Positions 1-8,571 are shown, numbered from the stretch's first letter. The stretch: 64,000 nucleotides of DNA from REEB95 sp035632055 (GCA_035632055.1 DASQHO010000081.1:1-64000), one strand, 5' to 3'. A program made the numbers and translations. The notes: a model not told the origin generated them from the letters alone.

Positions 1-1
1 C

Positions 2-256
2 GTCAGCGTCGAAGTGATGAACTATCGGCCCTTCTTCATTGTCGGAGAGGTTAATAAAGCTGGTTCGTATCCTTACGTCAGCGGGATGACTGTGCTTAGT
101 GCGGTAGCGCTCGCGGGCGGCTTCACTTATCGCGCGAAAGATAACGAGTACAAAATCAGTCGGATTGAGAACGGTCAGCGCGTTACGCTTGGTGCTAACA
201 ATGATACGCCGGTGTTTCCGGGAGACATAATTACGATCCCCGAACGTTTCTTCTGA
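2..256 (+). CDS. Polysaccharide export outer-membrane protein, Wza/OPX-like, C-terminal fragment
   Basis: Only the last 84 codons are in the window; the reading frame is open from base 2 and ends at TGA 254-256. The visible part reads as the C-terminal SLBB-type repeat of an OPX protein: IVGEVNKAGSYPY, then SAVALAGGFTYRAK, and near the end VFPGDIITIPERFF. OPX proteins form the outer-membrane channel or periplasmic adaptor for capsule/EPS export, usually paired with a Wzc-type co-polymerase. The upstream partners lie outside the window. It runs on the plus strand and fits the surface-polysaccharide theme, although a decayed 11-kb stretch separates it from the main locus. The assignment rests on the SLBB-like motif. 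Confidence 0.8.
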   Translation, partial: VSVEVMNYRPFFIVGEVNKAGSYPYVSGMTVLSAVALAGGFTYRAKDNEYKISRIENGQRVTLGANNDTPVFPGDIITIPERFF

Positions 257-301
257 TGGCTTCTGATAGCCGTGGCTAAAACAAAGGCTGCGGCTTCGGG
301 T

Positions 302-703
302 TCACTTCGCTCGCGATGCGTGGCCGGTTGGCTTTCGACGTAATTCTTGGTGACGCCTCACTGCTGCAGTAGATAAAGGCTGGTCCACTGTTATCAGGCC
401 GCTTTTGACGATCAAGCGGCGAAGGTCCAAAGCCGCATTTTCAATGCGGTCCAAGGCGCTTAGGAGATCGTCATCGGGGCTCTCCGCCGTCACCGTTAGT
501 GGCCACGCGTCAGAGGCAGGCGCGGCGCCAGACTTGCCAGCAGATGCCGTGAGTCGGCCTTCGTGTCGTTGACGGTTCAGCCGCCACGCTACAAGATCAG
601 CGACGATCGCACCCATTCTGATTGCCTCCAGTTTCTCGCCGTTTCGGTCAGCTCTGGTTTGTCCACGTAGCCAAACTTGTATCCACGATCCACGAGCGGC
701 CAC
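302..703 (-). CDS. Hypothetical protein, uncertain coding status
   Basis: A 133-codon open frame on the minus strand. The middle (DDDLLSALDRIENAALDLRRL) has the helical, Leu/Asp/Arg-rich composition of a real protein, but the N-terminal third and the basic C-terminus (RRKPTGHASRAK) are ordinary for chance GC-rich frames. I do not recognise a family. It lies in a stretch of decayed DNA between the OPX gene and a phage-gene relic, so it could be a relic itself. No convincing ribosome-binding site was found. Low confidence that it is expressed. Confidence 0.25.
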   Translation of the reverse strand: MAARGSWIQVWLRGQTRADRNGEKLEAIRMGAIVADLVAWRLNRQRHEGRLTASAGKSGAAPASDAWPLTVTAESPDDDLLSALDRIENAALDLRRLIVKSGLITVDQPLSTAAVRRHQELRRKPTGHASRAK

Positions 704-1173
704 AACGCCGCGCTCGGATTACACGACCGACCAACCGGCGCGATCTTTTCCTTACCGGCTATAGCCAACTAACCCGTTGGTGATGCGCGCGAGGGCAGCG
801 GCCGCCGATACGCCGTAGGGCGTCGAGTGTCTCGTAAGGGGTTTCTGCAAGACGCATGCCGATTGCCAACCTTGAACGTGTTGCCGCCCCACTTTAATTA
901 GCCACACCTAACCTCGGCGTTGATGGTGCGCGTCAAACACAGCGATTCGCGGCAGCAGACATACTGACAAACCCTGCGGGCTATGCGCGAAGTGACGATC
1001 GACAGCGCCATGACATCGGAGTTCCGGTGTCTCTTATTCGAACATTAGCGTCACATCTGTGACAGTTCTCGTGGACACGTAACCTTCGGCGGGGACTAGC
1101 CACATCCCGTCGAATGAGAGACGCCTCCGTGAATTCGCCCGTCACGCGCCAATCGCGGCGGCCGTCACCCTCG
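704..1173. other. Non-coding or decayed stretch
   Basis: No open frame here has recognisable protein features on either strand, and no clear repeat or RNA fold was seen. Given the inverted, truncated phage-gene relic that follows directly, this is most likely degraded accessory DNA. Confidence 0.4.
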
Positions 1174-1272
1174 CCGCATCGTTGCCCAAGTGCGCTGGAC
1201 GTTTCCAAACAAGGCGGCCTCGATCCGGCAGGAGCGGCGCAGGCGCCAGGCAGAGAGGGTGATACGCTCAGC
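1174..1272 (-). pseudogene. Fragment of a paralogue of the 11361-11843 gene
   Basis: Read on the minus strand, about 33 codons give AERITLSAWRLRRSCRIEAA and on to NVQRTW. This matches the internal segment AERIAVCAWRLRRSYRIEAA ... NVRRSW of the intact protein at 11361-11843. No start, no upstream domain and no downstream continuation are present, so it is a relic. It abuts, in inverted orientation, the Rad52-HNH relic that begins at about 1273. In the intact module the two genes are neighbours on the same strand, so this copy was rearranged by inversion. Confidence 0.65.
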
Positions 1273-2135
1273 GACGACGAGGCAAACCGGACCTTCGGGT
1301 TCGACGGGTGGGATCGGGAGACCGTGTCGGCCGAGCGCAGTGTCGCAGGATGCCCGGATCAGCCCCAAGGCCAGCTATGCCGTGCAGGTCCGCATCAAAA
1401 TCCGGGCCGGCAAGACGGTCGTTGCCCGGGAAGGCACAGGGCTCGGTCACGGTATCGGCGCTACCCTCGGCGAAGCCCACGAGAGCGCCCTCAAGGAAGC
1501 CGAGACTGACGCAACCACGCGGGCATTGGTCACCTTCGGCAACCCCTTCGGCGTTGCCCTGTATGATAAGGCGCAGGCTGGGGTGCAGCGGACAAGGGCC
1601 CTAGACCAAGAACTGAGTGCTGCGCCAGTCGTCTGGACGCTCATGACCGGTACCGCGCCGCCGCAGATCTGCGCGACGCCGCAGCACTTCTGTTCAGCCG
1701 CGAAAGAGAACTTCCACCACGCTACATCGATCGCCGAGCTCAAGGCATTGTGGACCGGCAACGCACCCGTTATCGCGCAACTCCGCACCATCTGCCCCGA
1801 GCTCAGGACACGCAACGGCGTTCATTACGCCGCGGTCCTGGAGAATTTTTATCGGCAGCAACGTACGCTGATCGAGCCGGAGCCGCGCGAGACGAAAGTG
1901 TCATCAGAAGTATATCCCCCTGAAAGTACGGCGGTCGCGATCGTCATACCCCGACGTCTCCGCAATGCCGCTCACCTCAAGTACGTTGCCTCCCTGCCTT
2001 GCCTCGTCTGCGGCCAAAACCCGAGCCATGCGCATCACCCGCGCTTCATCCAACCGCGCTCGCTGCATGACGCCGGACGCGAGGAGCAGTGGTGGCAGAT
2101 CAATGGGATGGATGCCACAGCCGGAGCGGAGAGCT
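1273..2135 (+). pseudogene. Decayed copy of the Rad52-HNH fusion gene
   Basis: This is a degraded paralogue of the intact gene at 10143-11354. The first about 40 codons are missing. The segment DEANRTFGFDGWDRETVSA lies in one frame (about 1276-1333), and a frameshift around 1335-1360 moves the rest to the next frame, where SYAVQVRIKIRAGKTVVARE and ALKEAETDATTRALVTFGN are easily aligned. The zinc-finger/HNH part keeps CLVCGQNPSHAHH but lacks the downstream CPIHH segment. Exactly 60 bp are gone between two CGCTCGCT repeats that are still present in the intact copy. After WWQINGMDA the frame diverges again. Non-functional. Confidence 0.85.
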
Positions 2136-2342
2136 TTGGGCTTCGACGCGCTAGCAGCCAGAACCGCTCGCACCGATTGCCACAACTGCATCGCGCACAT
2201 CGGAACCGGAGGGAAACTAGCCAAACTCTCCAGAGCCAGAAGCGCAAGCGACGCTGAGTTCCGAATCAAATAACGTCGAGGTACAAAACCTCGAACGGAT
2301 CTTGCGCGATACCCCACCAGCGTCTAATTGAGGCGGCGCTGG

Positions 2343-2417
2343 GTCCCCATCGTCTAGAGGCTGAGGATGGGTCCCTCGCACGGCCGAAACTGGGGTTCTA
2401 ATCCCGCGGGGACGCCA
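2343..2417 (+). tRNA. tRNA-Glu-like sequence, degenerate, anticodon loop reads CGC
   Basis: A 75-nt sequence aligns end to end with alphaproteobacterial tRNA-Glu. The acceptor GTCCCC (2343-2348) pairs with GGGGAC (2408-2413), followed by discriminator G and an encoded CCA (2415-2417). The D-arm GTCTAGAGGC...GGAT is intact with a G-U pair. The anticodon loop CTCGCAC would read CGC instead of TTC. The anticodon and T stems each have mismatches or a missing base, and the T-loop is TTCTAAT rather than TTCGAAT. It is one nucleotide shorter than normal. Most likely a pseudo-tRNA, perhaps carried or left by an integrated element; a working but unusual tRNA is less likely. Confidence 0.45.
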
Positions 2418-2432
2418 TCTTCCGATCAGCGA

Positions 2433-2810
2433 TCAGTGCGCGGGCGCCGGCAACGTGACCGATCGGCAGGTCTTGGCGATCGCCTGCGTTTTGGCCTGGA
2501 AGCTGGGCGGGATCGCGTGCTTGGCAGCGATGAATTGCACTTCGTCCGGCGTGATCGCATCCGCTGCTTTTTCCGCCGCGCATTGGCAATAAAGCCCGAT
2601 CTGGGCTTCAGTGAAGCCGCTCTTCTGCGTCGCGGGATCGTTCATCTCGCTGGCGATGCAGGATTGCTTGGCGCTGGCGACGAACGAATCCTTGTCCTGA
2701 TCGGACGTGAATCCCGATACCGGTGGAGGCGTCTGCAAGCGCCAATATACCACTCCGCCGACAGCTGCGACGACGATCAGTGCGCCAGCAATCACGAAAC
2801 TCTTCCGCAC
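2433..2810 (-). CDS. Small membrane-anchored, cysteine-containing hypothetical protein
   Basis: About 125 residues from the GTG at 2810 (product begins MRKSFVIAGALIVVAAVGGVVYW). The frame stays open further upstream to a TTG, but that part is a GCGGAGGT-type short tandem repeat and reads poorly. An N-terminal hydrophobic segment (about residues 4-22) looks like an uncleaved signal anchor. The exported part has four cysteines (KQSCIAS, YCQCAAEK, AKTCRSV) in an alpha-helical context resembling small periplasmic Cys-rich domains, which could form two disulphides. I do not recognise a named family. It starts about 15 nt beyond the tRNA-like sequence, transcribed toward it, with no operon partners. 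Confidence 0.6.
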   Translation of the reverse strand: MRKSFVIAGALIVVAAVGGVVYWRLQTPPPVSGFTSDQDKDSFVASAKQSCIASEMNDPATQKSGFTEAQIGLYCQCAAEKAADAITPDEVQFIAAKHAIPPSFQAKTQAIAKTCRSVTLPAPAH

Positions 2811-2839
2811 CACCGCACCTCCGCACCTCCGCAATGATT

Positions 2840-3236
2840 AATGTCTGGCGCCCATCTATGGTCGCATCCATGAACGGAAAAATCGGCGCCGGCGACGGAA
2901 GTGTTTCAGTTCTCGCTAAAGCTGGCGGCCACGGGAATGCCCGATGCGACGATCATCGCGGTGTCCGACAGCGCGGGTCAACCGGCAAAATCCCGCGACA
3001 CCCTTCCCTGCTAACAGGGAAAAATACAGGGAATCCGCAAGCGGCAAGTGGCCGAGTTTCTTGCTTGAAACGCGGCAAGCCAAGGTGGGCGGCGGGTTTG
3101 ACCTGGGACAAACGCCGTACCCTGGTGTCAAAGAACAGGGAAATTTGTGCCGTCGAACAGGGAATGTTTCGCGCCGAACAGGGAATCGATGGCGCTCGAA
3201 CCAAAAGGCGCGCCAACAGAACCGGGCAGGCGGAAT
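2840..3236. other. Gene-free stretch with CAGGGAA repeats
   Basis: Open frames here are Arg/Pro/Ser-rich with no protein-like signal. The only structure is the CAGGGAA repeat cluster listed separately. It ends at the DUF3489 relic. Confidence 0.45.
3004..3185. repeat. Cluster of CAGGGAA short repeats
   Basis: CAGGGAA occurs at 3015-3021, 3027-3033, 3136-3142, 3158-3164 and 3179-3185. The last three are spaced 22 and 21 nt apart. The first copy also forms a perfect inverted repeat with TTCCCTG at 3004-3010 (4-nt loop). Similar AGGGAA-rich non-coding patches occur in many rhizobial-type genomes near decayed mobile DNA (recollection, not checked). Function unknown. Confidence 0.5.
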
Positions 3237-3434
3237 TCAGCAAATTCCATAGTGACGCTTCGTCATCGTGTCGGTCTCGAGACCAACCTTCTGGCGCAAG
3301 ACATTGGTCAGGTAGCCGCGCACGGCATGCTGTTGCCAGCCGAAATCGGCAGCGACCTGGGGGACCGTGGCGCCCACGGGACGAGGCAGCACGTCGATCG
3401 TGCCCTGGTTCTTTGTAATTGAGGCCCCGCCGCC
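3237..3434 (-). pseudogene. DUF3489-domain protein, C-terminal remnant
   Basis: The minus-strand frame between two TGA stops reads TKNQGTIDVLPRPVGATVPQ, then VAADFGWQQHAVRGYLTNVL, then RQKVGLETDTMTKRHYGIC. This is the DUF3489 signature: a helix-turn-helix-like fold with G-AT-x-x-x-x-x-x-T/F-GWQ-x-H-x-VRG followed by L-x-KK/QK-x-GL. Family members usually have a longer N-terminal part; here an in-frame TGA at 3435-3437 cuts it off and no start codon is present. Biological role of the family is unknown. Treated as a relic. Confidence 0.6.
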
Positions 3435-3762
3435 TCATCGATGACGCCAGTCGCCGTTAGGATGGCACTAAGGTGTCGGCCAGCCGTTCGACTGGTTGTG
3501 ACCCAACCCTTCGAGCGCACATCGCGATGCGGCGGATCGTGTGTGAGGGTTCGCGGCAATCGACGCCATCACACGTTCTGGCCGGGCGGGCTGGTCTATG
3601 CGAAGGGCATATGGATGTCGTAACCGCGGCAACGCCTAAGTGGCTGATTCGGCCTCTTGACTAATTTTACTAAAACCCGGTTGGTTCAAGTTTGGTTAAC
3701 TAAGATCAATGATAATTTGCGGCACGCTGGATCGATTGCCCAGAAATTTTGCGGTGTTCGCA
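3435..3762. other. Non-coding stretch upstream of the TPR lipoprotein gene
   Basis: No gene recognised. The last 110 bases are AT-richer, with a TTGACT hexamer at 3657-3662 and repeated TTGGTT words, and may hold the promoter for the TPR gene. No -10 box with good spacing is clear. Confidence 0.3.
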
Positions 3763-5079
3763 ATGGGTCATGTTCGAACGACAGCGATATTTCGATCGCC
3801 GCTGCGACAGACGCCGATACACCCGCGCGCGCTGCTCACCGTTTTGGCATTCGCTTTGACGAGTTGCGGCGGGCTACCGTTTTTTTCGGCCAATGACGAA
3901 CCTACGAAACTGACGGTGGCAACGCCGTCAGTGGAAGAGGTTGCGCCGCTGATGCGGCGTGGCGACGAGGCGGTGGCGCACGACGACATCGCGTCGGCCG
4001 CGATACTCTATCAAAGCGCACACTTGGCAGATCCGGCGTCGCGGGAGGCCATGCGTCGTCTGGGAGCCGCGGAACTCGCGCTTGGCCAATATTCTGATGC
4101 CTTCAAGACCTATCACGCACTCCAGCAAATCGCGCCGAGCGATGCCGAAGGTGCATTCCGCATGGGCGAGCTGCAACTGATGCGCGGGATGCCGCAGCAG
4201 GCCATCGATCAATTCAACGTGGCGTTGAAGGCCCGCAAGGGCGACCCCACGCTCTACAGCGCAATCGGCGTCGCCTACAGTATGATGGGCAAATTCGACC
4301 TCGCGGTCGACAATTACCGCGCTGGTCTGAAGATGACACCGAACGATTTCGGACTGCGCAACAACCTCGGATTGGCGCAGTATGGCGCTGGCGATGCCGC
4401 GGGCGCGATCAAGACATTCAGCGAACTTGTCGCGATGCCGAATGCCAAGCCGCGCTACCGCCAGACGCTCGCGATGATCTATCTGGCGCAAGCGCGCTCC
4501 GTCGCAGGCAGCGATAGGGATTTTGCGTTGCTGGCAAGCGAGGTGAACGATTTTCGCGCTCAGCAGACACCCGGGGCCATGGGCTTGGCCGACGGTCGAA
4601 GTATTGTGCGTGTCCTTTTGACCCGCGATGCCGCAATCAAGAACCTGACGGAGATCATCGCCGCCGATCACGAGCACCCGGCCGCCGAGCAAGCGACTAC
4701 GACCCGCCCAGTTACCGGCTCGCCGTCAGCCGATACCACGCTGCCGTCGCCGGAAAGCGCAACGCCAAAGGCCAGCTTGACGCTGACACCAGTGGAACCG
4801 CTTGCGGCGCTTCCTGCCGTCAAGGTCGCTACGGAATCATTACCATCGTCGCCGAAGGCTCCTGCTACACCACTCGCTGGTGCTAAGGCGCAGCCGATCA
4901 AAGATCCGACGGCAGTACCCGCGCCGAAGTCCACGCCAGCGGCGGCGCAGGTCACGCTCCCATCGCCGCCAGCCAAGCGGAAGGCCTCTGTTCAAGCCAT
5001 AGTCGAAGAAACGCCGCCGATCGTCGAGCCGGAACCGCGCACCGCAGTTCCACCCGCGCCAATCGTAACGTCGCCATGA
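3763..5079 (+). CDS. TPR-repeat lipoprotein, TadD-like
   Basis: Product of 438 residues from ATG 3763; an upstream ATG at 3709 would add 18 unlikely residues. The N-terminus has basic residues, then the hydrophobic run ALLTVLAFALTSCGG, where LTSC is a lipobox, so it is probably a periplasm-facing lipoprotein. Several tetratricopeptide repeats follow (for example the stretches beginning AAILYQSAHLADPAS, AFKTYHALQQIAPSD, AIDQFNVALKARKGD, AVDNYRAGLKMTPND). The last about 130 residues are Pro/Ala/Thr-rich and look disordered. TadD proteins assist Flp/Tad pilus assembly, but no other tad gene lies nearby, so a more general scaffold role is equally possible. A strong hairpin follows the stop. Confidence 0.75.
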   Translation: MGHVRTTAIFRSPLRQTPIHPRALLTVLAFALTSCGGLPFFSANDEPTKLTVATPSVEEVAPLMRRGDEAVAHDDIASAAILYQSAHLADPASREAMRRLGAAELALGQYSDAFKTYHALQQIAPSDAEGAFRMGELQLMRGMPQQAIDQFNVALKARKGDPTLYSAIGVAYSMMGKFDLAVDNYRAGLKMTPNDFGLRNNLGLAQYGAGDAAGAIKTFSELVAMPNAKPRYRQTLAMIYLAQARSVAGSDRDFALLASEVNDFRAQQTPGAMGLADGRSIVRVLLTRDAAIKNLTEIIAADHEHPAAEQATTTRPVTGSPSADTTLPSPESATPKASLTLTPVEPLAALPAVKVATESLPSSPKAPATPLAGAKAQPIKDPTAVPAPKSTPAAAQVTLPSPPAKRKASVQAIVEETPPIVEPEPRTAVPPAPIVTSP

Positions 5080-5083
5080 GCGA

Positions 5084-5117
5084 GATCTGGGATGCCGTAG
5101 ACGATGGCATCCCGATC
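5084..5117 (+). terminator. Hairpin after the TPR gene
   Basis: GGGATGCC (5089-5096) and GGCATCCC (5106-5113) pair perfectly over a 9-nt loop, and GATC on both outer sides extends the stem across one bulged T. It begins 5 nt after the TGA of the TPR gene. There is no U-tract, so it may be a weak terminator or a 3'-end stabiliser. Confidence 0.5.
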
Positions 5118-5256
5118 AACATCAAGCCCCGATGGCGGTCGCGTTTTTGTTCGTTGCTTCCGTTCACGCAAACCCTGCCAATCACGCATTGTCACTCGTT
5201 CTGTTCGGGCGAGGGATCAAGGGCATAGAGCCGGTCCCTGGTCAGCGGAAGAACCG

Positions 5257-6720
5257 CTAGTAGTAGAAACGTCCGATGGCGTCGAAGCCTTCATTAGGCC
5301 CCATCTGACCGAGCTTACGCATGATCCGCAGGTCGCTGGATTTTCTCATATAGTCGAGCGCCTGCGCTGTGGAGTCGACCTGATCATCGTATCGCGTGCC
5401 GGGAAAGCCGGTGAGCTCGTTGACGTAATCCCCCAACCAACCTGCCTCGCTTGGCAACAGCACCCGGCCGCCTTCGAAGATTGCGGTCTGGGCGTGCAAT
5501 CGCATGATCTTGTCGCTGCCAGGGGCCGGCTCGTAGGGCTCGACACAAAATACGCCGTCGCTTTTGAGATCCTGGATCAACTGCGTGCCCGAGGCCTTAT
5601 CTTCGATGACGACAGTGTCGGCATGGAAGTGTTCGGCCAGTTCCTTCACCTTGCGCCGCAGATCCGGATAATTGAGGCGGGCGCGAAAAACATGCAGAAG
5701 ATAACAGAAATCGTTTTTAATCCCCCACGACGTGCAAACGCTGAAATCGCTCAACTCGCTCGCTTTATTTGCGGTATCCCAGCTTTGGATGATTTCGTCG
5801 AAGTGCGCCGGCTCCTCACCGGAAGCGTAAGATTTGAGCCAGTCCTGTTTGATCATGGCGCCGCCGAGCGGCATCGGGTTCTGCTGGTATTGGCATGAAA
5901 AGTTGTATTCGCCGATCGTACGGCGGATCGCCTCGAGGATCGCGCGTGGCTCGCGTTCCGGGTGCAGGACATCGCCGGTCGTCCGCTTGAACGCGCTGCG
6001 TCCAAAAATCGTTTCGATGACGTGTGTTTCGTCTTTTTCCGCAATCGCTGGGAACGAAAGGACTTCCCAGTCCCCCTGCTCCAAGACATGCCCCACGAGA
6101 TCGACCTGGTGCAGCCGCTGCATAATAATGATGATGCAGCCATTGGCCTTGTCATTGAGGCGGCTCAAGAGCGAGTGATCGTACCACTCGTTGGCGCTGG
6201 TCCGTCGTGGCGCGGATAGCGCGTCCTCCGGCTTGATCGGATCATCGATAATGATGATATCGGCACCGCGGCCGGTCAGCACGCCGCCGACTGAGGTTGC
6301 CATGCGCGTGCCCTGCCGGGTGGTGACAAAATCATAGACGGCGTGCCGGTCGGCCAGCCGGGTAGGAAAGAGCCGGCGATACCATGCACTCAACATGATC
6401 GAGCGTGTATCGCGGGCAAATTTGTCGGCGAGTTCCTGGCCATAGCTTACACAGATCAACTGGGCGGCGGGATCGTGACCCAACACCCAGGCCGGAAAGG
6501 CGACGGATGCGCAGTGGGATTTGAAATGGCGCGGCGGCAAATTGATGATAAGCCGTCGGATCTTACCTGAACGACACGCCTCGAGCTTCGCGGCGATCAC
6601 TTCGATGTGGGGCGCCGGAAGAAACGGGGTCTGCGCGTTCAACTCGTAAAACGCCCGCTCGATGAAGCTCATAAAATCGTGCTTCAGAACGGATTGATAT
6701 TCATCGGTGGTTAGGGTCAT
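5257..6720 (-). CDS. Phage terminase large subunit
   Basis: A 487-residue packaging motor of the Terminase_6/psiM2-ORF9-like group. The ATPase half has the Walker A-like PPRHFKS (62-68) and Walker B IIIIDDP (155-161). The C-terminal nuclease half shows SWDTA (D315), VIEDKASG (E373, D374) and RYDDQVDS (D445, D446, D449), the expected RNase-H-like metal ligands. Length is normal and all key acidic residues are present, so it looks intact. Its ATG shares one base with the TAA of the upstream DUF5681 gene. No portal, protease or capsid genes follow; DNA beyond its 3' end is the TPR gene hairpin, so the packaging module is cut short. Confidence 0.9.
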   Translation of the reverse strand: MTLTTDEYQSVLKHDFMSFIERAFYELNAQTPFLPAPHIEVIAAKLEACRSGKIRRLIINLPPRHFKSHCASVAFPAWVLGHDPAAQLICVSYGQELADKFARDTRSIMLSAWYRRLFPTRLADRHAVYDFVTTRQGTRMATSVGGVLTGRGADIIIIDDPIKPEDALSAPRRTSANEWYDHSLLSRLNDKANGCIIIIMQRLHQVDLVGHVLEQGDWEVLSFPAIAEKDETHVIETIFGRSAFKRTTGDVLHPEREPRAILEAIRRTIGEYNFSCQYQQNPMPLGGAMIKQDWLKSYASGEEPAHFDEIIQSWDTANKASELSDFSVCTSWGIKNDFCYLLHVFRARLNYPDLRRKVKELAEHFHADTVVIEDKASGTQLIQDLKSDGVFCVEPYEPAPGSDKIMRLHAQTAIFEGGRVLLPSEAGWLGDYVNELTGFPGTRYDDQVDSTAQALDYMRKSSDLRIMRKLGQMGPNEGFDAIGRFYY

Positions 6721-7175
6721 TACTCTGGCTCCGGTTCTTGGGGTTCCGCCGATGGCGGCGCAGTCGTCTCCGGCCCATCCGGCGGCGGGCTGGTGGTATT
6801 GCGGATGCGTTTGACGATATTTTCGATGACGTTCCGATCCTCCGGCCGGCCGAATAGCGCCTCGGTCGAGATCGCGGCTGGCTGACCCTCGTGCAACCGA
6901 GCCTCATTGAGCAGAACCGGGATCACCTTGGCATCACCGGCGGCGGCCTTGTTCACCAGTTGCTTGGCAACCGCTTGCCGTTTGGTAATTTTGCGCCGCC
7001 GGCCATTCTCGGTAACCGCGATTTTGACCTCGAGCTCTTCTTGGATCACGGTCGCAAAATTTTTGGCGCCTTTGGGCCGGCCTTTTGGATTGCCCGATTT
7101 GCCAGGCTTGAACTGGCTCGAACGGGGTGGCCTTCCGTAGCCGACTGTGTACGAGGAATTGTCGTGCTCAGGCAT
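6720..7175 (-). CDS. DUF5681-domain protein (probable terminase-associated)
   Basis: About 151 residues from ATG 7175, which overlaps the end of the ParB-methylase gene by 8 nt; the frame continues further upstream but the ATG fits the overlap pattern. The N-terminus carries the DUF5681 signature VGYGRPPRSSQFKPGKSGNP followed by KGRPKGAKN, a basic Gly/Pro-rich motif. The middle (KITKRQAVAKQLVNKAAAGD) is helical and the C-terminus is Pro/Glu-rich. Proteins of this family commonly sit just upstream of terminase large subunits, as here, so a terminase small-subunit-like DNA-recognition role is a fair inference rather than a proven one. Confidence 0.8.
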   Translation of the reverse strand: MPEHDNSSYTVGYGRPPRSSQFKPGKSGNPKGRPKGAKNFATVIQEELEVKIAVTENGRRRKITKRQAVAKQLVNKAAAGDAKVIPVLLNEARLHEGQPAAISTEALFGRPEDRNVIENIVKRIRNTTSPPPDGPETTAPPSAEPQEPEPE

Positions 7176-8535
7176 GGCGCCCTTCTCGCTCGGCTGCCAT
7201 CGCATCGAACGATTTACCGGTCATGGCATGAATCGCTTCCCCGCCGGTATAGCGTTGCCAACGCCGGATTGCCGTATCGATATAAAGCGGGTCGATTTCG
7301 ATGCCGTAGCAGATACGGCCGACGCGTTCTGCCGCGATCAGGGTCGACCCACTGCCGAGGAAGGGATCGAGTACAATGTCGCCGCGGGCTGAGCAATCCA
7401 GGATTGCATCGGCAATGAGGGCGACCGGCTTTACCGTTGGGTGGAGCGCAAGCAGGTTGCCCTCTTCGCCGCCACGGCTCAGCGTATTGGCGCCAGGGTA
7501 GGCCCAAACATTTGTGCGATTGCGACCGAATTTGCCGAGCTGAATGTTGTTGCGATGCCGTGCGGTGCCACTTTTGAAAACAAAGATGAGTTCGTGCTGA
7601 CTGCGGTAGAAAGAGCCCAAGCCACCATTATCTTTGACCCAAACGCAGACGTTCTTAAGCTCAGTATAGGCCGCCTGGCCGGCGCTCAGGAGCTCGCCCA
7701 TGTGCCGCCAGTCCATGCAAAGATAATGGATCGCGCCGTCGACGCTGTTCTGGGCGAGCCGCTTGCAGATTTGGATTAGAAACTCCGTGTACTGGGCCGC
7801 CGTCATCTCACCAGCGGCCATGGCAAACTCCCGGTGATGGATTTGCCCATTGCCCGACGCGTGCCCATCGATCGGTACGTTGAATGGTGGATCTGTGAAG
7901 ATCAGGTCAGCCACTGCGCCCTGCATAAGGGGCTCATAAGCAATCGAATCCAAAGCATTGCCGCACAGCACCCGGTGTCGACCTAAGTGCCATATGTCAT
8001 TCGGCCGGGTTACCGCGATCTGAGTGGCGACAGTCGGTAGCTCGTCGGCAGAATCGGGCCTGTCTTGCGACAGGCCCTCAATCTGCAAGTCGATCTCGCC
8101 CATTGAAAAGCCAGTCACCTCGAGGCTGAAGTCAAGCTCAGCCGCGGCCAAATCGCGGAAGATTTCGCCGAGCAACTGATCGTTCCAGGTCCCGAGTTCA
8201 GTTAGGCGATTATCAGCAATCGCGAAGGCGCGCGCTTGCGCTTCTGTCAGATGCGCCAGTCGAATGATAGGTACCTCGTTCCAACCGCGTTTTTGGCAGG
8301 CTAAGTAGCGTCCGGTTCCAGCGCGAACGATGTTCTCATGATCGACCAGAATTGGGACGTTAAAGCCGAAACATTCGATGCTTCGAGCGATCTGCTCAAT
8401 CTGTCGTTCACTGTGCTGTTTAGCATTGCCCGGGTCGAGCTTTAGCGCGCTGGCCGGCAAATACTCAACCTGCAGAATTGGAAAAGTCTTGGTCCCCACG
8501 GCTTGCTCCTGAGCACGCGCCTGCGACCGGCGCAC
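7168..8535 (-). CDS. ParB-like nuclease domain fused to DNA methyltransferase
   Basis: A 455-residue two-domain phage/plasmid protein. Residues about 20-115 form a ParB/Srx-type domain (PGNAKQHSERQIEQIARSI; the GTGRYLACQKRG helix at 73-84). Residues about 175-435 form an N6-adenine/N4-cytosine methylase with TDPPFNV (DPPF 215-218) before the SAM-binding DPFLGSGST (390-398). This order is that of the beta class, as in CcrM. Likely role: self-modification of phage DNA against host restriction. The target sequence cannot be read from the gene. The GTG start at 8535 is used; another GTG at 8499 would remove 12 residues. Confidence 0.88.
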   Translation of the reverse strand: MRRSQARAQEQAVGTKTFPILQVEYLPASALKLDPGNAKQHSERQIEQIARSIECFGFNVPILVDHENIVRAGTGRYLACQKRGWNEVPIIRLAHLTEAQARAFAIADNRLTELGTWNDQLLGEIFRDLAAAELDFSLEVTGFSMGEIDLQIEGLSQDRPDSADELPTVATQIAVTRPNDIWHLGRHRVLCGNALDSIAYEPLMQGAVADLIFTDPPFNVPIDGHASGNGQIHHREFAMAAGEMTAAQYTEFLIQICKRLAQNSVDGAIHYLCMDWRHMGELLSAGQAAYTELKNVCVWVKDNGGLGSFYRSQHELIFVFKSGTARHRNNIQLGKFGRNRTNVWAYPGANTLSRGGEEGNLLALHPTVKPVALIADAILDCSARGDIVLDPFLGSGSTLIAAERVGRICYGIEIDPLYIDTAIRRWQRYTGGEAIHAMTGKSFDAMAAEREGRHA

Positions 8536-8571
8536 ACCAGGAGGCTAAACCGGGCAATTCGCGCAACCCGG

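Noticed and set aside
5104..5898. Long plus-strand open frame opposite the terminase gene
   Set aside because: Antisense shadow of the well-supported terminase; no domain or start signal of its own.
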